DNA of 64,000 nt from Seminavis robusta (GCA_903772945.1 CAICTM010000062.1:1-64000); one strand, 5' to 3'. Shown: positions 22,430 to 32,730, counted from the first letter of the stretch. Notes: generated from the letters alone by a model not told the origin. Made by a program: numbers and translations.

Positions 22430-23311
22430 CTATCCTCCCTTCTCGGCGTTGAAAAGCTGCCTTAACCCAGATCCTGAGAATGCTTCCAATTCAATACCGT
22501 CTGTCAAACATAGCGTTGGATTATTATTCTTCCACCAGCTTTGTTCATAACATGCATTGGGACCCTTGGGATGATCACACTTCCTGACTTGTCGAACATT
22601 TTCAACTTGCTCCAGTTGGACGACAAACTGCTTGAATCGTTCCATGAACTTCTTTTCTTCAATAGCCGTGTTTTGACCAGTGAACGTTGGTACGTAAATG
22701 GCATTACCATAGTTGCAAATGCACTGTCTTGGAGTGTTTTCAACGAGTACCGTAGAGTCCGTTCCCTGGTGAAGGCAGGTAGCACCTGCTACCAAACCAC
22801 GTTCAAGTCTTTGGTGTAACGGCATGGGCACTCCTTCAAATCCTGCAATAAACAACAACGCGTGCAAGCTTGTTGATAGGGAAAACACCATCGACAGTCG
22901 TCATCCTGAGCACGTCGTGGTTTTCGCTGTTTGGCCAATGTCCCAGACAAAATCGAATGTGTGACAGCAAGCTGTACCCTTGCAGGTGTGGTTGTCATTC
23001 TTTGCCTGACTACAAAGCTTCGTCACAACACTCTCTACTCTTCAACCATGCCAAGCAGCGGTCCACAATGCAACACGGTGTCCTCGTTCTTGACACCACC
23101 GAATCGACTCGACTGCGCCAGGGCGAATGTGGATGCCAACGAGTTGTTTGCCCTCGGAAATCAAAGTGCCATCAATGTCGAAAACAAGACCCAAATGCTG
23201 TCGTTTGTTGGGTGTCGGATCAGGCATTACATGAGCTGGTTCCATGCTTCTTTGCTTCCTATTATCTTCTTGGTAACCGGACGCGGGACGCATGCACGTC
23301 TCAATCATCAC
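22430..23311 (-). pseudogene. Broken HAD-superfamily (NIF/FCP1-like) phosphatase gene
   Basis: The start (about 23311-23040) reads LGLVFDIDGTLISEG, the HAD motif I with both aspartates, then RPGAVESIRWCQERGH and ALWTAAW. The same frame then has a stop but continues with sensible sequence to TFDFVWDIGQTAK (about 22915), after which the frame changes to DCRWCFPYQQACTRC and CPCRYTKDL, and again to STVLVENTPRQC and GNAIYVPTFTGQN. Thus one stop and at least two frame changes separate conserved parts. The last change falls at CTCTACGGTACTCG, where five extra bases resembling the dispersed CGGTA unit would explain it. Very short unrecognised introns are the alternative. This is a host gene family, probably a recent loss. 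Confidence 0.65.
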
Positions 23312-23352
23312 ATGTGGGGATCGTTGTGGTGCGTGGTGGGGATCTTTGTTTG

Positions 23353-23455
23353 GTCTCCCAGACTACGCTCCTTTTGGTTTCCCCCTCAGTTGCACTCTGA
23401 AATCGATTGGCTCGCGTTTACTGTGTAAATTAGTGTACCCGCACTTCAGTTGCAG
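23353..23455 (-). promoter_or_regulatory. Shared ~103-bp module, copy 2, upstream of the HAD gene
   Basis: Reverse-complement copy of the module at 37738-37841, with the CCAAT intact (AGCCAATCGATTTCAGAGTG). It lies about 40 bp before the start of the broken HAD gene and points toward it. It also forms the inner end of the right inverted-repeat arm. Confidence 0.5.
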
Positions 23456-25040
23456 AATCAACGGTCATGTGTATCGTTAAGTAACAAGTTCCTTTCGAAA
23501 GATTTAGATTGATTCGTGGAAATAAAAGTGTGTTATTATTGAAGGCGAGAACTGACTTCTCTCCCTCATTGTATCCTATGGTAAACAGAGAGAAATACCA
23601 GCTTGGCCAACAAGAGTACTCCTCGTGTTGAATCGATCGACGATCGAATCGATGCAATGAGGTAAGCCTATTATCAAAGAGTGTTAATTGAAGGTCAGCG
23701 CTGACTTCTCTCCCTCATGAATTCTATGGTAAACAGAGAGAAATCCAAGCTCGGCCGTCAACAGGTGAGTTGTTTTATATCGAATCGATCGATCACATCT
23801 CTTTATCTCTGTTACAAGCCTCACTCAAGCCGGTTGACTCTGTACAGAAGCGAAAGCCATCCTCATTGAATCCTATGACCTGGGATGGCATCATTTCTGG
23901 CCATGAGGCAAGTTGAAAAACAAGGGTAAGTCTCCGTCCAGTATCAGAATAGAAGAAAAACCATATCTTATATCTTACTTTCTGTTCTCTACTGCTGACG
24001 GCCGAGGAAATCCCATTGTTGAGTCTTTCGAACGATCAAGCAAGAGGGAGGCTACCGCTACGGAGAGTCTGTTAACTCAAGCCCTACCAACAGCCTGAAC
24101 GGAGGAGATGGTCCTCGAGTCATTGAAAAGGCAACAAGAGGAGGAGGCGACAACGACAACTCGAAACGCACAGAGGAGAGTGGATCCTACTACTGGATTC
24201 ATCCCTCCAGTGTTATTTCCTAGTGATTTGGTGGTGATTCCTCTGTCGGCACCCATTTTCCTGTATGTACAAGTCGGTTGTCGAGGATTTGGCTAAGTCG
24301 ATGACTACCACTACGGAGGAGACTGTTAACTCCAGCCCTACCGACAGTCTGAACGTATCGTCGCCGAGTCATTGAAAGGGAACAGGAGCAAGGCTAGCTA
24401 CTCGACAACACATAAGAGAGTGCATCCTCCTACCGGGTTCATCCCTTCTTGTTATTTCCTACTGTTTTGGTGGTGATTCCTGTGTCGGTACCCATTTTCC
24501 TGTATGCGCAAGTCAAGTACTGTTGCCACTAGCTATACGGCAGCTGGCTACAATGGCTGGATTGACAATATTCGGTTGTGCATGTATTCATCATAAAGAT
24601 CCAATGCAAGGTACCGGTAACGGAGTGTAGCCAGTAAAGCGGAACCTGAGTGTTTTCGGTACTGTTGCCACTGTCACCGATTGATGTAACTCTACGGCAA
24701 CTGGCTACAATGGCTGGATTGACAATATTCGGTTGTGCATGTATTCGTCATAGGGATCCAATGCGAGGTAACCGAGTGCGGCGACCTGAGTGTGAGTGTC
24801 TTCGGTACTGATCGATGAACTCTACTGTAACTGGCTACGATGGCTGGATTGACAATGTTCGGTTGTGCATGTATTCGTCACATGGATCCAATGCAAGGTA
24901 CCGGTAACGGAGTGAAGCCAGTAAGCGGAACCTGAGTGTGTTCGGTACTGTTGCCACTGTCACGGATCGATGTAACTCTCTGCCTACGGTACCGTAGCTG
25001 GCTATACAATGGCTGGATTGCATCTATTCGTCATCCAAGT
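23456..25040 (+). repeat. Right arm of the long inverted repeat
   Basis: Inverted counterpart of 3522-6380 without the MITE. In order it has the empty MITE site (about 23465-23482), exon-like modules at about 23540-23630 and 23700-23764, intron 23765-23847, a further module, a second intron 23926-24006 starting GTAAGTCTCC, a coding remnant (GNPIVESFERSS, RVDPTTGFIPPVLF, FLYVQV) to about 24290, a partial second copy of it to about 24520, and three to four ~150-bp tandem units to 25040. Confidence 0.8.
23700..24520 (+). pseudogene. Unrecognised intron-containing gene module, right copies
   Basis: Plus-strand equivalent of the module at 4190-5210. The exon-like piece KRKPSSLNPMTWDGI follows intron 23765-23847, and after intron 23926-24006 the frame reads GNPIVESFERSSKREAT, then after a stop RRVDPTTGFIPPVLFPSDLV. 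A second, more damaged copy follows at about 24300-24510. The same amino-acid strings in both arms, with introns kept at the same points, suggest a former protein-coding gene. Function unknown. Confidence 0.45.
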
Positions 25041-25694
25041 AGCGAGCAAACTGAGGAAACAGGAGACCAACGCTGAAAAAAACCGAATCCTGTGAATGTT
25101 CCTCCTCCAGTTTCCTTCCTTGGTTCTAGTTAGAGCTAGAGCTAACAGGCAAACAATAGCTGCCAAGGGTAAACCTATCTTTCTTTACAATACTGGTACA
25201 TCTACCGGTACCAGTAAGCATGGTGTTGGCTATTGCTGTTGTGTTGCTTCCATGGCTGGTACCAGTAGGTACTGTACGGTGTACCGGCGCAGGTTGACGA
25301 CGGTATGGTACTCATATTGTTTGTGCCCGTCGAGATGGCATTTTTTTAAATTTGGATCGCAACGTGATGTATACAGTCCCCCGGGACAAACCTATTATTC
25401 TCTAAATAGAACTTACAGCCCTGAATACTGGGGTATCTTCATCGGTAGCCGAGCTTTCAACCGATGCATGCTCACAATTTGGCTGAACTTCGCAATCGCC
25501 AAAGCTATCACGGCACAGCCTCAACAGACCTCGAGGGCAGACAGAAGAGTCCGTTGAAAGCCAACTGCCAGAGCGGCGCCTTTCGTCTTGGAAGCAGCAA
25601 TGTTCACAGCTACCGCCAACAAAAGGAGCTGAATTCAAAATCGTAGATTACATGCGGAAGTTGCGACTACAGCAACTACAACAACAGCGGCACC
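25041..25694. other. Upstream region of the PP2C gene
   Basis: Contains CTACCGGTACCAG (about 25202) and GGTACCAG (about 25258) micropalindromes and an AT-rich stretch. I see no gene; the last ~200 bp are probably the 5' leader of the phosphatase. Confidence 0.35.
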
Positions 25695-26957
25695 ATGGGT
25701 AACACACTCGTAGGAGGTAACGATGATCCTGTCACGACCAAGATCACAGAACGAGGAAAGTCTTACCAGCAACAAGTTGTTTTCGCGGCGTCTGGTATGA
25801 AAGGACTTCGGGCGACCATGGAAGATAAGCATCTCTATGCCAACGAACTTCGCGTCCAGGGCGCAAATGAACCATTATCAGACCATTCGCTCTTTGCGGT
25901 GTTTGATGGACATGGTGGTGACTTTACGTCAGGTTACGCCGCTGAAAACTTTTTGAATGTTTTGGCAAAACAACCTGCCATGAAGCAGTACGCACTACTA
26001 CCCAAAACCGGAGCCGACAGTCGCAGCGACGTGGCGGGAGTGCAACTGATTCGACAGGCACTAGATGGTGTCTTTGCACAGCTAGATATCCTCTTGAGGG
26101 AGGAGCAACAACAAAAGAATGATGCAATCGACAACAGACCTCACACGCAGGATCCCAATGACGAGTCCATGTTTAACGGCAACAATGCTCAGACGTATGA
26201 ACACTCGGGTTCTACCTGCGTCTTGGTGCTCTTAACGCCTTCCCATATGATTGGTTGCAATGCTGGAGACTCCAGAGCTGTATTGCGTCGGGCAGGACAT
26301 ACACTCCCACTCAGCTTTGATCATAAGCCATCCGAAGTATCTGAGAAGGATAGAATCACTGAAGCTGGAGGCTATGTCAAGGCTCGTCGAGTCGACGGAG
26401 ATCTTGCTGTTAGCCGAGCCCTGGGTGACTTTGTGTACAAGGCCAATGAAGGTTTACCCGCCAACAAGCAAAAAGTTGTCCCTAATCCAGATTTCGTCAT
26501 TTACCCAAGAATGCTTGAAGAGGACGAGTTTATGATTCTCGCTTGTGACGGTATCTGGGATGTTGCTAGCAGCAAACAGTGTTCCGATTTTGTGCAACAG
26601 CTGCTGGTCGAGGGAGAGTCCGATCTGGGTGTGATCTGTGAGGAAGCGTTGGACACTTGCCTGGAACGCAATAGCAAGGACAACATGACCATTCTCATTG
26701 TTGGGTTGCCTGGAATGAAGACAGCCAATAGCGCTGTCCAGTTCCAAAATGCACTGGTAGGAAGACGGGCCCACCGCATGAGACAACAGTTTGCCCAACA
26801 CTTGGGGATCGTTTCCCCCTTGCCAGAACTCAAGGGAGATCCAGTTTCAGCCCCAATGGCAGCGCCACATCCTGGAACCAATGCGAGTCCACAAGGCGAC
26901 GACGGATTTTCCTCACATATGCAAAACACGATCGCACCACAGATGGTAACGGCTTAG
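25695..26957 (+). CDS. PP2C-type (PPM) Ser/Thr protein phosphatase
   Basis: A single exon of 420 aa. The N-terminus MGNTLVGG fits an N-myristoylation signal (Gly2), which would tether it to membranes. The PPM metal-binding motifs are complete: RATMEDKH (about 39-46), FAVFDGHGG (D71-G75), NAGDSRAV, DLAVSRALGDF, ACDGIWDV (D285) and DNMTILIV (D329), so it should be a Mg/Mn-dependent phosphatase. After the domain a ~70-residue Pro/Ala/Gln-rich tail follows. The substrate is unknown. ATG 25695 is supported by the myristoylation motif. The right inverted-repeat arm ends about 650 bp upstream. Confidence 0.95.
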   Translation: MGNTLVGGNDDPVTTKITERGKSYQQQVVFAASGMKGLRATMEDKHLYANELRVQGANEPLSDHSLFAVFDGHGGDFTSGYAAENFLNVLAKQPAMKQYALLPKTGADSRSDVAGVQLIRQALDGVFAQLDILLREEQQQKNDAIDNRPHTQDPNDESMFNGNNAQTYEHSGSTCVLVLLTPSHMIGCNAGDSRAVLRRAGHTLPLSFDHKPSEVSEKDRITEAGGYVKARRVDGDLAVSRALGDFVYKANEGLPANKQKVVPNPDFVIYPRMLEEDEFMILACDGIWDVASSKQCSDFVQQLLVEGESDLGVICEEALDTCLERNSKDNMTILIVGLPGMKTANSAVQFQNALVGRRAHRMRQQFAQHLGIVSPLPELKGDPVSAPMAAPHPGTNASPQGDDGFSSHMQNTIAPQMVTA

Positions 26958-27169
26958 GTAGGTTTTCTTGGAATCGGAAGTGATCGACATGAACGAGTTC
27001 ATTAGAAGACGTCTTGTTCTATACTCAGTAACTAATAATTTATTTAATAGTATTATGTATATTCAGTGTTGGCTTGTCAATCGAAGCGTAGGTAAGTTGC
27101 GCCCAGAACATGTAGTCACCGTCGGTCTGGTCTGCAAATCCCTGGAATTGAAGACTCAGCTTTGCCGAC

Positions 27170-28050
27170 ATCTCATGCAAACCGATCCCATGGCAACAAA
27201 GTACAAGGAAAGCGTCTGGGCTTGCTTTGACTTGAGGAAACCACACTATGCGTCACTGGAATATTACGGTACCGATAGTGGCGGTGCCTACTGGATCGAG
27301 CGAATGTCAAGCCCTCATCACTTCCGAACTTGCCAAACGAATCGAATCCAATATTGTCAAGTCTCTTCATACAATCTTCATTCAACTTTCCCCTCTTCTT
27401 CATATGTCGTTGCCATTTCACAAAAAGCACCAACTTTTCCCACGATGTCACTCTTGAATGAGCTGATCACCCCAGAGTTGGTCTGTAGCAAGTGCACAGG
27501 ATCCACAGGTGTGCCCCAGAAAGGAGTCGACAACCACAGCAGCCACAATCAATAATTGCAGCAATGTTCAACGAAACTGGAGAGGAATTGCAGCAATGTT
27601 CAACGAAACTGGAGAGGTAAAAGATGACAGAATGCTCAGAAGGTACGAAGTCGACCGTCTTGTCAAAGGTGGCATTTCCAAGGACCTTACTGACCACGTT
27701 GGCCATGTGCAGAGTGACCAAGTGTGCCAAGATCCCCACTCCGATCAAACAAAGCGTTGCGGGGATAAGGCCGCTCTGTTGGTACTAAAAAGGAAATTGA
27801 AGCGGAGCAGGATCGTGCAGACTGTTGACTGCAATGGAAAGCGCCCCCAGATAGCCAATCGATTTGCCTGAATAGTGAATGGAAAGTGCAGCAAGTCGTA
27901 AGATGAAGCAAACACAAAGGGCGTTCGAAGGACTCATGGCTGACAAACCAAGATTTGCAGGTTTCTCTTTTCTTCCCCAGACTAGCTAGCAGACTGAACG
28001 CCTTTCGTAGCTGTAGATCCATACTCTTGAAACGAAGGATGCGAGCTCTG
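27170..28050 (-). pseudogene. Decayed amino-acid/auxin-permease-type transporter
   Basis: On the minus strand, starting near 28050, frames read NALCVCFILRLAALSIHYSGK, SIGYLGALSIAVNSL, then after a stop YQQSGLIPATLCLIGVGILA, HLVTLHMANVVSKVLGN, and in a shifted frame LNIAAIIDCG. This order (GYLGALS..., SGLIP, LHMAN, LNIASI) is what I recall from a diatom family of AAAP-like transporters. Only the N-terminal third remains and it is interrupted by a stop and frame changes. Further down, the piece LVLFVKWQRHMKKRGKLNED (about 27440-27330) looks like a helicase-associated domain and may be a separate fragment. Confidence 0.5.
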
Positions 28051-28463
28051 TTGGCTCTCTTGGCATCATGTATGTTGGTTGGGCGATATTACTTTAGCAG
28101 GTCTTCGATGCCCAGCGAGTGACATGACGACTGAGACTGACTCGACTGAGCGCACCCGACTCGACTCGACCCGACTCACTCACCTTTCCACTCACCTGGA
28201 GGGGCTCCGGTGACGTCAGGTTTGGCGAGTATGCCTGGAATAATGAGTCCCGTAAACGGCTAGGCCATCGTTTACTCGCGTTAACCCGCGCACTAACCCT
28301 AAAAAACCCGTGCTAATGTACGTCTAACCCGCGATAACCCGCACCCTCTCGCATTGACCCGCGATACCCGCATACACCCACAGCCAAATTTTTACTACTA
28401 TGAGTTGAAGATGGGATTTCAGCCGCCCGCAACCTATTGCTACTATGCTATTAACGCTATTAA

Positions 28464-29090
28464 CTATGGCATATCGTTGTTGTAGGGTCCAATGATGCCC
28501 TTGCGACTGATCTCAGGGCGGTTTTTGACCTGGGTCTGATCCTTTTTGGCTGCCTTCGATGCAGCTTGCATTGGGTTCACACCGTACGGTTTGGTTGCTT
28601 CCCTCTTTTGATCGATGCGCTTGGTAAACCTTCGAAGTGTGAACCCCGAATCTTTGTAGATGTCCCTCAATTCGAAGAGTTCCTTGGGTCTCATTTCGTC
28701 ATGAAGACCATCAACCATATCTTTGTCGAGTTGTTTGTCGGCTTGACTGTCACGCCACAAGGGCTTTTCCGTCGGACCGTGGGTTTGCTGAGGGAATTTC
28801 TGCCGGAACTCCAACAAGCACTCTCTATCCTTCTTGGCTGCCCAATGCAACCTCTTTACAGCACGCTGAAGCCGTTCAATGCGTGTTCGGTAGCGCTCTT
28901 CATTGAATGGAAAATCTTTGAATTCATCGCGACCCTCATACAATTCTTGATAGAGCTTTGGGATGTCTTTGATTTTCTGATCACATGGTACAATTCCGTC
29001 CATGAGATCCTGTACAATGAGGCGCTTAGCAGCGCTGTTGATCCATGTTGCATCATTGAGAGTGGCAGGTGGTCTCGGTTTACTCGCCAT
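28464..29090 (-). CDS. Harbinger-element ORF, possible DNA-binding accessory protein
   Basis: Intact frame of 208 aa inside the transposon. The N-terminus contains WINSAAKRLIVQDLMDGIVP, then FKDFPFNEERYRTRIERLQR, a W/S/A/K pattern seen in stramenopile transposon-associated proteins, followed by further charged helical sequence (RFTKRIDQKREATK). I know no catalytic motif in it. Its position next to a DDE_Tnp_4 transposase suggests an element-encoded partner. ATG 29090 (MASKPRPP) is the first Met; the frame is open upstream to 29168 without ATG. Confidence 0.6.
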   Translation of the reverse strand: MASKPRPPATLNDATWINSAAKRLIVQDLMDGIVPCDQKIKDIPKLYQELYEGRDEFKDFPFNEERYRTRIERLQRAVKRLHWAAKKDRECLLEFRQKFPQQTHGPTEKPLWRDSQADKQLDKDMVDGLHDEMRPKELFELRDIYKDSGFTLRRFTKRIDQKREATKPYGVNPMQAASKAAKKDQTQVKNRPEISRKGIIGPYNNDMP

Positions 29091-29360
29091 GGTGAGGACG
29101 CACCTACTGTATGACTCTTCAAGACGACAATCAACCTCCACAACAACAATTGATTCAAGAGTGCTCAAGAAGGCAGCCAGACTTTGGCGGTTGAAGCCTT
29201 TGTCTAGATCTTTTGCACTCGTTGATGAACGCTTTGATCACACTTAGCAAGGTGGATTGGCTGACTCAAGCTTTTGTGTGAAGACAACTGAATTTCGGAA
29301 TTGATTTGAATCCATGAAAATATGCACAAAGATCCACTCTCTCACAATCTTGCCACAATA

Positions 29361-31230
29361 ATGGATCGAGAGCTTCGAGACGAAGATTACCAACTCGATC
29401 TTGACGACGAAGAGTTTGGAGACGCAATCAATCCATTTTCAAGCAAAAAGCGACCGGTAAGTTGAGATCGAGTTGGTATTCTAACATGGCTCGACGCAAG
29501 TTCAAAGGTTGTCACTGTGTCCGAGCATGTGATTCAAACCTTCCAAGGCAATCGGTGGATCTTCAAACAAAACTATTCCTCATGGGTCACGTCTTCAATG
29601 CTGGAGGGCCCCAAGTGTCAAGTCGAGAATCCCGCTGGTTGCTCAACCTTTGTGACGCCTATTCTGATCAACTTGGATGTGATGAATCATTCAAGCGAGA
29701 GCGGGTTACGAACTTGATGGATCGATGGAAACGTAGCAAGGACTCCTTCTTAGAGACTCGACAAAACCTGCTTATCAATGCCGACAAGTGCAACACCGAA
29801 ATGCCAGCTCTAACACCCGCTCAATTCTCTCCTACTTCTTCTTCTTCTCCAACAACAACAACACTTTCTTCCTTGGGAAGCACAGTCTTGTGACACTGCC
29901 GACTGCTCCACTGCTACTTGTCCACCAGCAGACAAAAAGAAGAAGGTTAGCAAAGGACCACCACAGCCAGCCAAGAAGAAGTCAGCAGCCAGCAAGAAAG
30001 CATCGGCACCAGCAATCAAATCCCCGCCCACAATTAAGAGACAACAACAACAAGCAAGATGGCAGCCAATATCGGAAGTCCTCTACGTTTGACGAACCGT
30101 GGTGGTGATAGGCGTGATCATGTGGAGAAATACGCCGCTGATTTCGACAATGAGGATCAGCACGGAGAGTATCTTGTCAGCATGGTGGCCGATGAGAAGA
30201 TAGGCAAGAAACAAGCCCATTGTATCATGATTGCTCGACCCAACACGAAACTTCCGAGCTGAAGCTGCTTAAAGCAAAGATTGAAGGCAAGGAAATCCAC
30301 TTGACAGGGCCGCCCAAGAGCAAGAGCTACCTTGAAAAGTCTTCCGACTGGTTGGATATCCTCAAAAAGAACAAGGCGGCATTCAAAGGAGAAAGGCTGC
30401 ATGCTAGCCTTACCAAGCTTGTCACTAAGCAGAAACGTTCGGTCCGCCCCAAGAAGACTATTATCGATCTCTCCTCTCAAGACTTTGAAGTTTCCAATGA
30501 ATACTTCTCCCCAGGCTGTGAGGATGGAGCCCTCAAAATGATTCCACTGCCTTACTCAAATGAGACTGTCATTGATGCAAGAACAACAAGAAGAGCACTG
30601 TCACGGAGCTCTTTGTCATTTGGCGCGCCTATATAGTCGATTCTTTGGAAGACGCGGAAGAGGATGCTCCCGAGGAAGACGCCTATGAGGTCATGTTGAA
30701 ATTGATGAACGGTGCGACCATCACTGCTTAGAAGAATGTGCATCATCTTGGTTGACCCAGTAATGTACTAAGCTGTTTGTTTAATGTATTTGTTCTTCTT
30801 AGATACAACTGTCGTTCCAGCTCCTAGCGCTGATGGCGACAAAATGGAAGTAGAAATAGAAGGTGCCGGGGGAACTGCAGCGGACATTGAAGCGCAACTC
30901 TTGCAACAAATGATTGCGAGTGGCAATGGAGAGAACGATCCAGAGGATGAGGAAGACAAAGAAGAAGAAGATCTTGTTGATCCTTTGTATTACGAAAGCG
31001 AAGAGTACTATCGTGAGCTTCAGCAAAAGGCTCGCGAACGTCTTGCTGAGGAAATCCTTCTCGAGTACTACAACGACATTGAGGCCCGTGGAGAGGATAC
31101 ATCTTTCATTGAGCTTCAGCTCCTACATCTGGACAATACGTCCAAGAGCAGAAAGAGGAGCTTGACAAAATCCTGGCTACGCAAGAGACCGGTATTATAA
31201 GCAAAGGCAGACACCGGTAAGAAGAAGCGT
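29361..31230 (+). pseudogene. Plus-strand element gene with Myb/trihelix-like domain, interrupted
   Basis: It begins with ATG 29361, an acidic exon (MDRELRDEDYQLDLDDEEFG) ending at a good donor (CCG/GTAAGT, 29457). Later frames give a trihelix-like LCDAYSDQLGCDESF and VTNLMDRWKRSKDSF (about 29640-29745), a Lys-rich stretch (PPADKKKKVSKG, about 29920), a charged middle part (YLEKSSDWLDILKKN, about 30330) and an acidic C-terminal part (30784-31200, with LYYESEEYYRELQQK). Frames change several times with no clear splice sites at the joins, so it is probably decayed, although introns may account for some. Myb-like partners are usual in Harbinger elements. Confidence 0.45.
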
Positions 31231-31393
31231 GATATCAATCAAACTGAAGAAAACAATGATGAAGAAGAACTCGATGATGCAGACACTGCGAGCCTGCTCC
31301 CAAGAGAAAGTAACTAGAGACAGACAAATGTCAGGATGTAGACCCATTAAAGATACTAGTAGCAGTTCAGTGACCAAACTTTTCTATTATGCA

Positions 31394-32317
31394 TTATCTA
31401 GACTGTATCGAGTGGCTCACCGGCGTCTGAGGTATCTTCGATTGCGTATTGTAGCTGCACCACGACAGCTTTGAACACTTTGGATGCTTATCAATTCCAT
31501 GGGTAAACTTCTGTTTAAAACACTTGTACGAAGTGATACGCGAGTTGAAACACTCTTGCCGGGCTCTTACAATAGCTTTGAATTTGGCAACTTCATCATC
31601 GTCAAGACAATTCTTGACCGCAAAGACTTCCTTCTCATGATCGCTTTTGCCTGTATATCCAGAATCGGCAATAACACGGCAACCGGCTGGAATCATTCCA
31701 ATAAATTCCTTTCGCATGGCAGTAATGTCATGGGTGCTTCCAGGATCTGCTCGAGAGTAAAGAACTCGGTTTGTCCAAGTAGCAAGAGCTACTTGATAAT
31801 TCAAACCGGCGATGTTGTACTTGTAGCAAAAATTCTTCCTGTTGCGTCGTACATTATCATCTCTTGGCTCGTTCGTAGGTTTCTGAGTGCCATCTACAGA
31901 AGCTCCCATCATTACTGGCCATACTGCTGGACATTTGATTTTCCATTCGTATAACTCCACGAGAGCATCGATAAACATCCAAGTAAATTGTTGCATTTTA
32001 TCTTCATGCATGTATTTGTGAAAGCGGGCATTTCGAACGTCATTTGTCTCATAACATCGGAGGAAATTGCAGGCCACCAACAAGCCCACAAAATAGTCCT
32101 CATCTTCAGCTTCATCCCGTGTCATCACTCCAGATATCTGGAGGTCTCTCCACACTCGTGCAATGTGACGAGGGTGACGCCCAAAATGAGCCTTGAAGAC
32201 GCGAATGTTGGTTGATTCATACCTCCTCTGCTGAACTTCCACAGCAATGTTGCACATCGTTAGCCCCTTCCGAAGAATAATAAGAGGGTGGATGAGGAGA
32301 GGACCATTGTCGGCCAT
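31394..32317 (-). CDS. PIF/Harbinger transposase (DDE_Tnp_4)
   Basis: About 307 aa. The DDE residues are visible: SVDGTQ (first Asp), VIADSGYTG (second Asp) and RARQECFNSRI (Glu), with GLNYQVALAT and GSTHDITAMRKEF between them, the layout of Harbinger nucleases. Near the end the frame seems to lose one T within CCAAAGTGTTCAAAGC (about 31477): another frame continues with FKAVVVQLQYAIED, the expected ending, while the open frame runs to a different stop. So it is nearly complete but probably frameshifted in the last ~30 residues. ATG 32317 (MADNGPLLIH) is the first Met. Confidence 0.85.
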   Translation of the reverse strand: MADNGPLLIHPLIILRKGLTMCNIAVEVQQRRYESTNIRVFKAHFGRHPRHIARVWRDLQISGVMTRDEAEDEDYFVGLLVACNFLRCYETNDVRNARFHKYMHEDKMQQFTWMFIDALVELYEWKIKCPAVWPVMMGASVDGTQKPTNEPRDDNVRRNRKNFCYKYNIAGLNYQVALATWTNRVLYSRADPGSTHDITAMRKEFIGMIPAGCRVIADSGYTGKSDHEKEVFAVKNCLDDDEVAKFKAIVRARQECFNSRITSYKCFKQKFTHGIDKHPKCSKLSWCSYNTQSKIPQTPVSHSIQSR

Positions 32318-32730
32318 CGTGATCAGCTTCAACACAGCCAACCAACAAGTAAGTGCTTGACAGTGTAAGTTAATACGAGTGGTTGAGTGGGAATGAACTG
32401 TGATCGACTAAACTCGCCTTCACCCGCACAAACCCGCACAAACCCTCGAAGACCCGTTGCAGACTCGCATTGACCCGCACGCGGGTCCAAACAACGGGTT
32501 TTCGGGGGTTGATGATGGCTCGCTGAAAAGTGGCCTTTTGGTCTCTGTGGGGTACCGAGAGTGACGTCACCGGAGCCCCTCCAGTTCCGCCAAAAAAATC
32601 TTTCTGACGTTTGGATGTTTGGATCCATCGGGAAGTGGTTGTCACTCAACTCGATCTTCACCCGATTCATAGCAGGGTTGCTTCCAATTGTGAAATAAGA
32701 GCCTTCTTCCACAACCATCTTCGAAAAAGA

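Larger units (their letters stand above)
28196..32584. mobile_element. Harbinger-like DNA transposon, ~4.4 kb, with perfect 23-bp TIRs
   Basis: Perfect 23-bp inverted repeats (28196-28218 and 32562-32584) start CTGGAGGGGCTCCGGTGACG. Next to each end lie clusters of ACCCGC motifs (about 28280-28380 and 32400-32490), oriented the same way on both sides. Inside are a DDE_Tnp_4 transposase (minus), an ORF of unknown role (minus) and a plus-strand Myb/trihelix-like gene region. No clear 3-bp target duplication is seen (flanks CAC and TTC). The transposase is almost whole, but one frame change near its end and the broken plus-strand gene suggest it is now inactive or recently so. Confidence 0.75.

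Noticed and set aside
3522-25040. A single giant transposon with the two arms as its terminal inverted repeats
   Set aside because: The enclosed genes are ordinary host genes on mixed strands, the arms contain internal tandem repeats and gene remnants, and no transposase or target duplication belongs to the outer ends.
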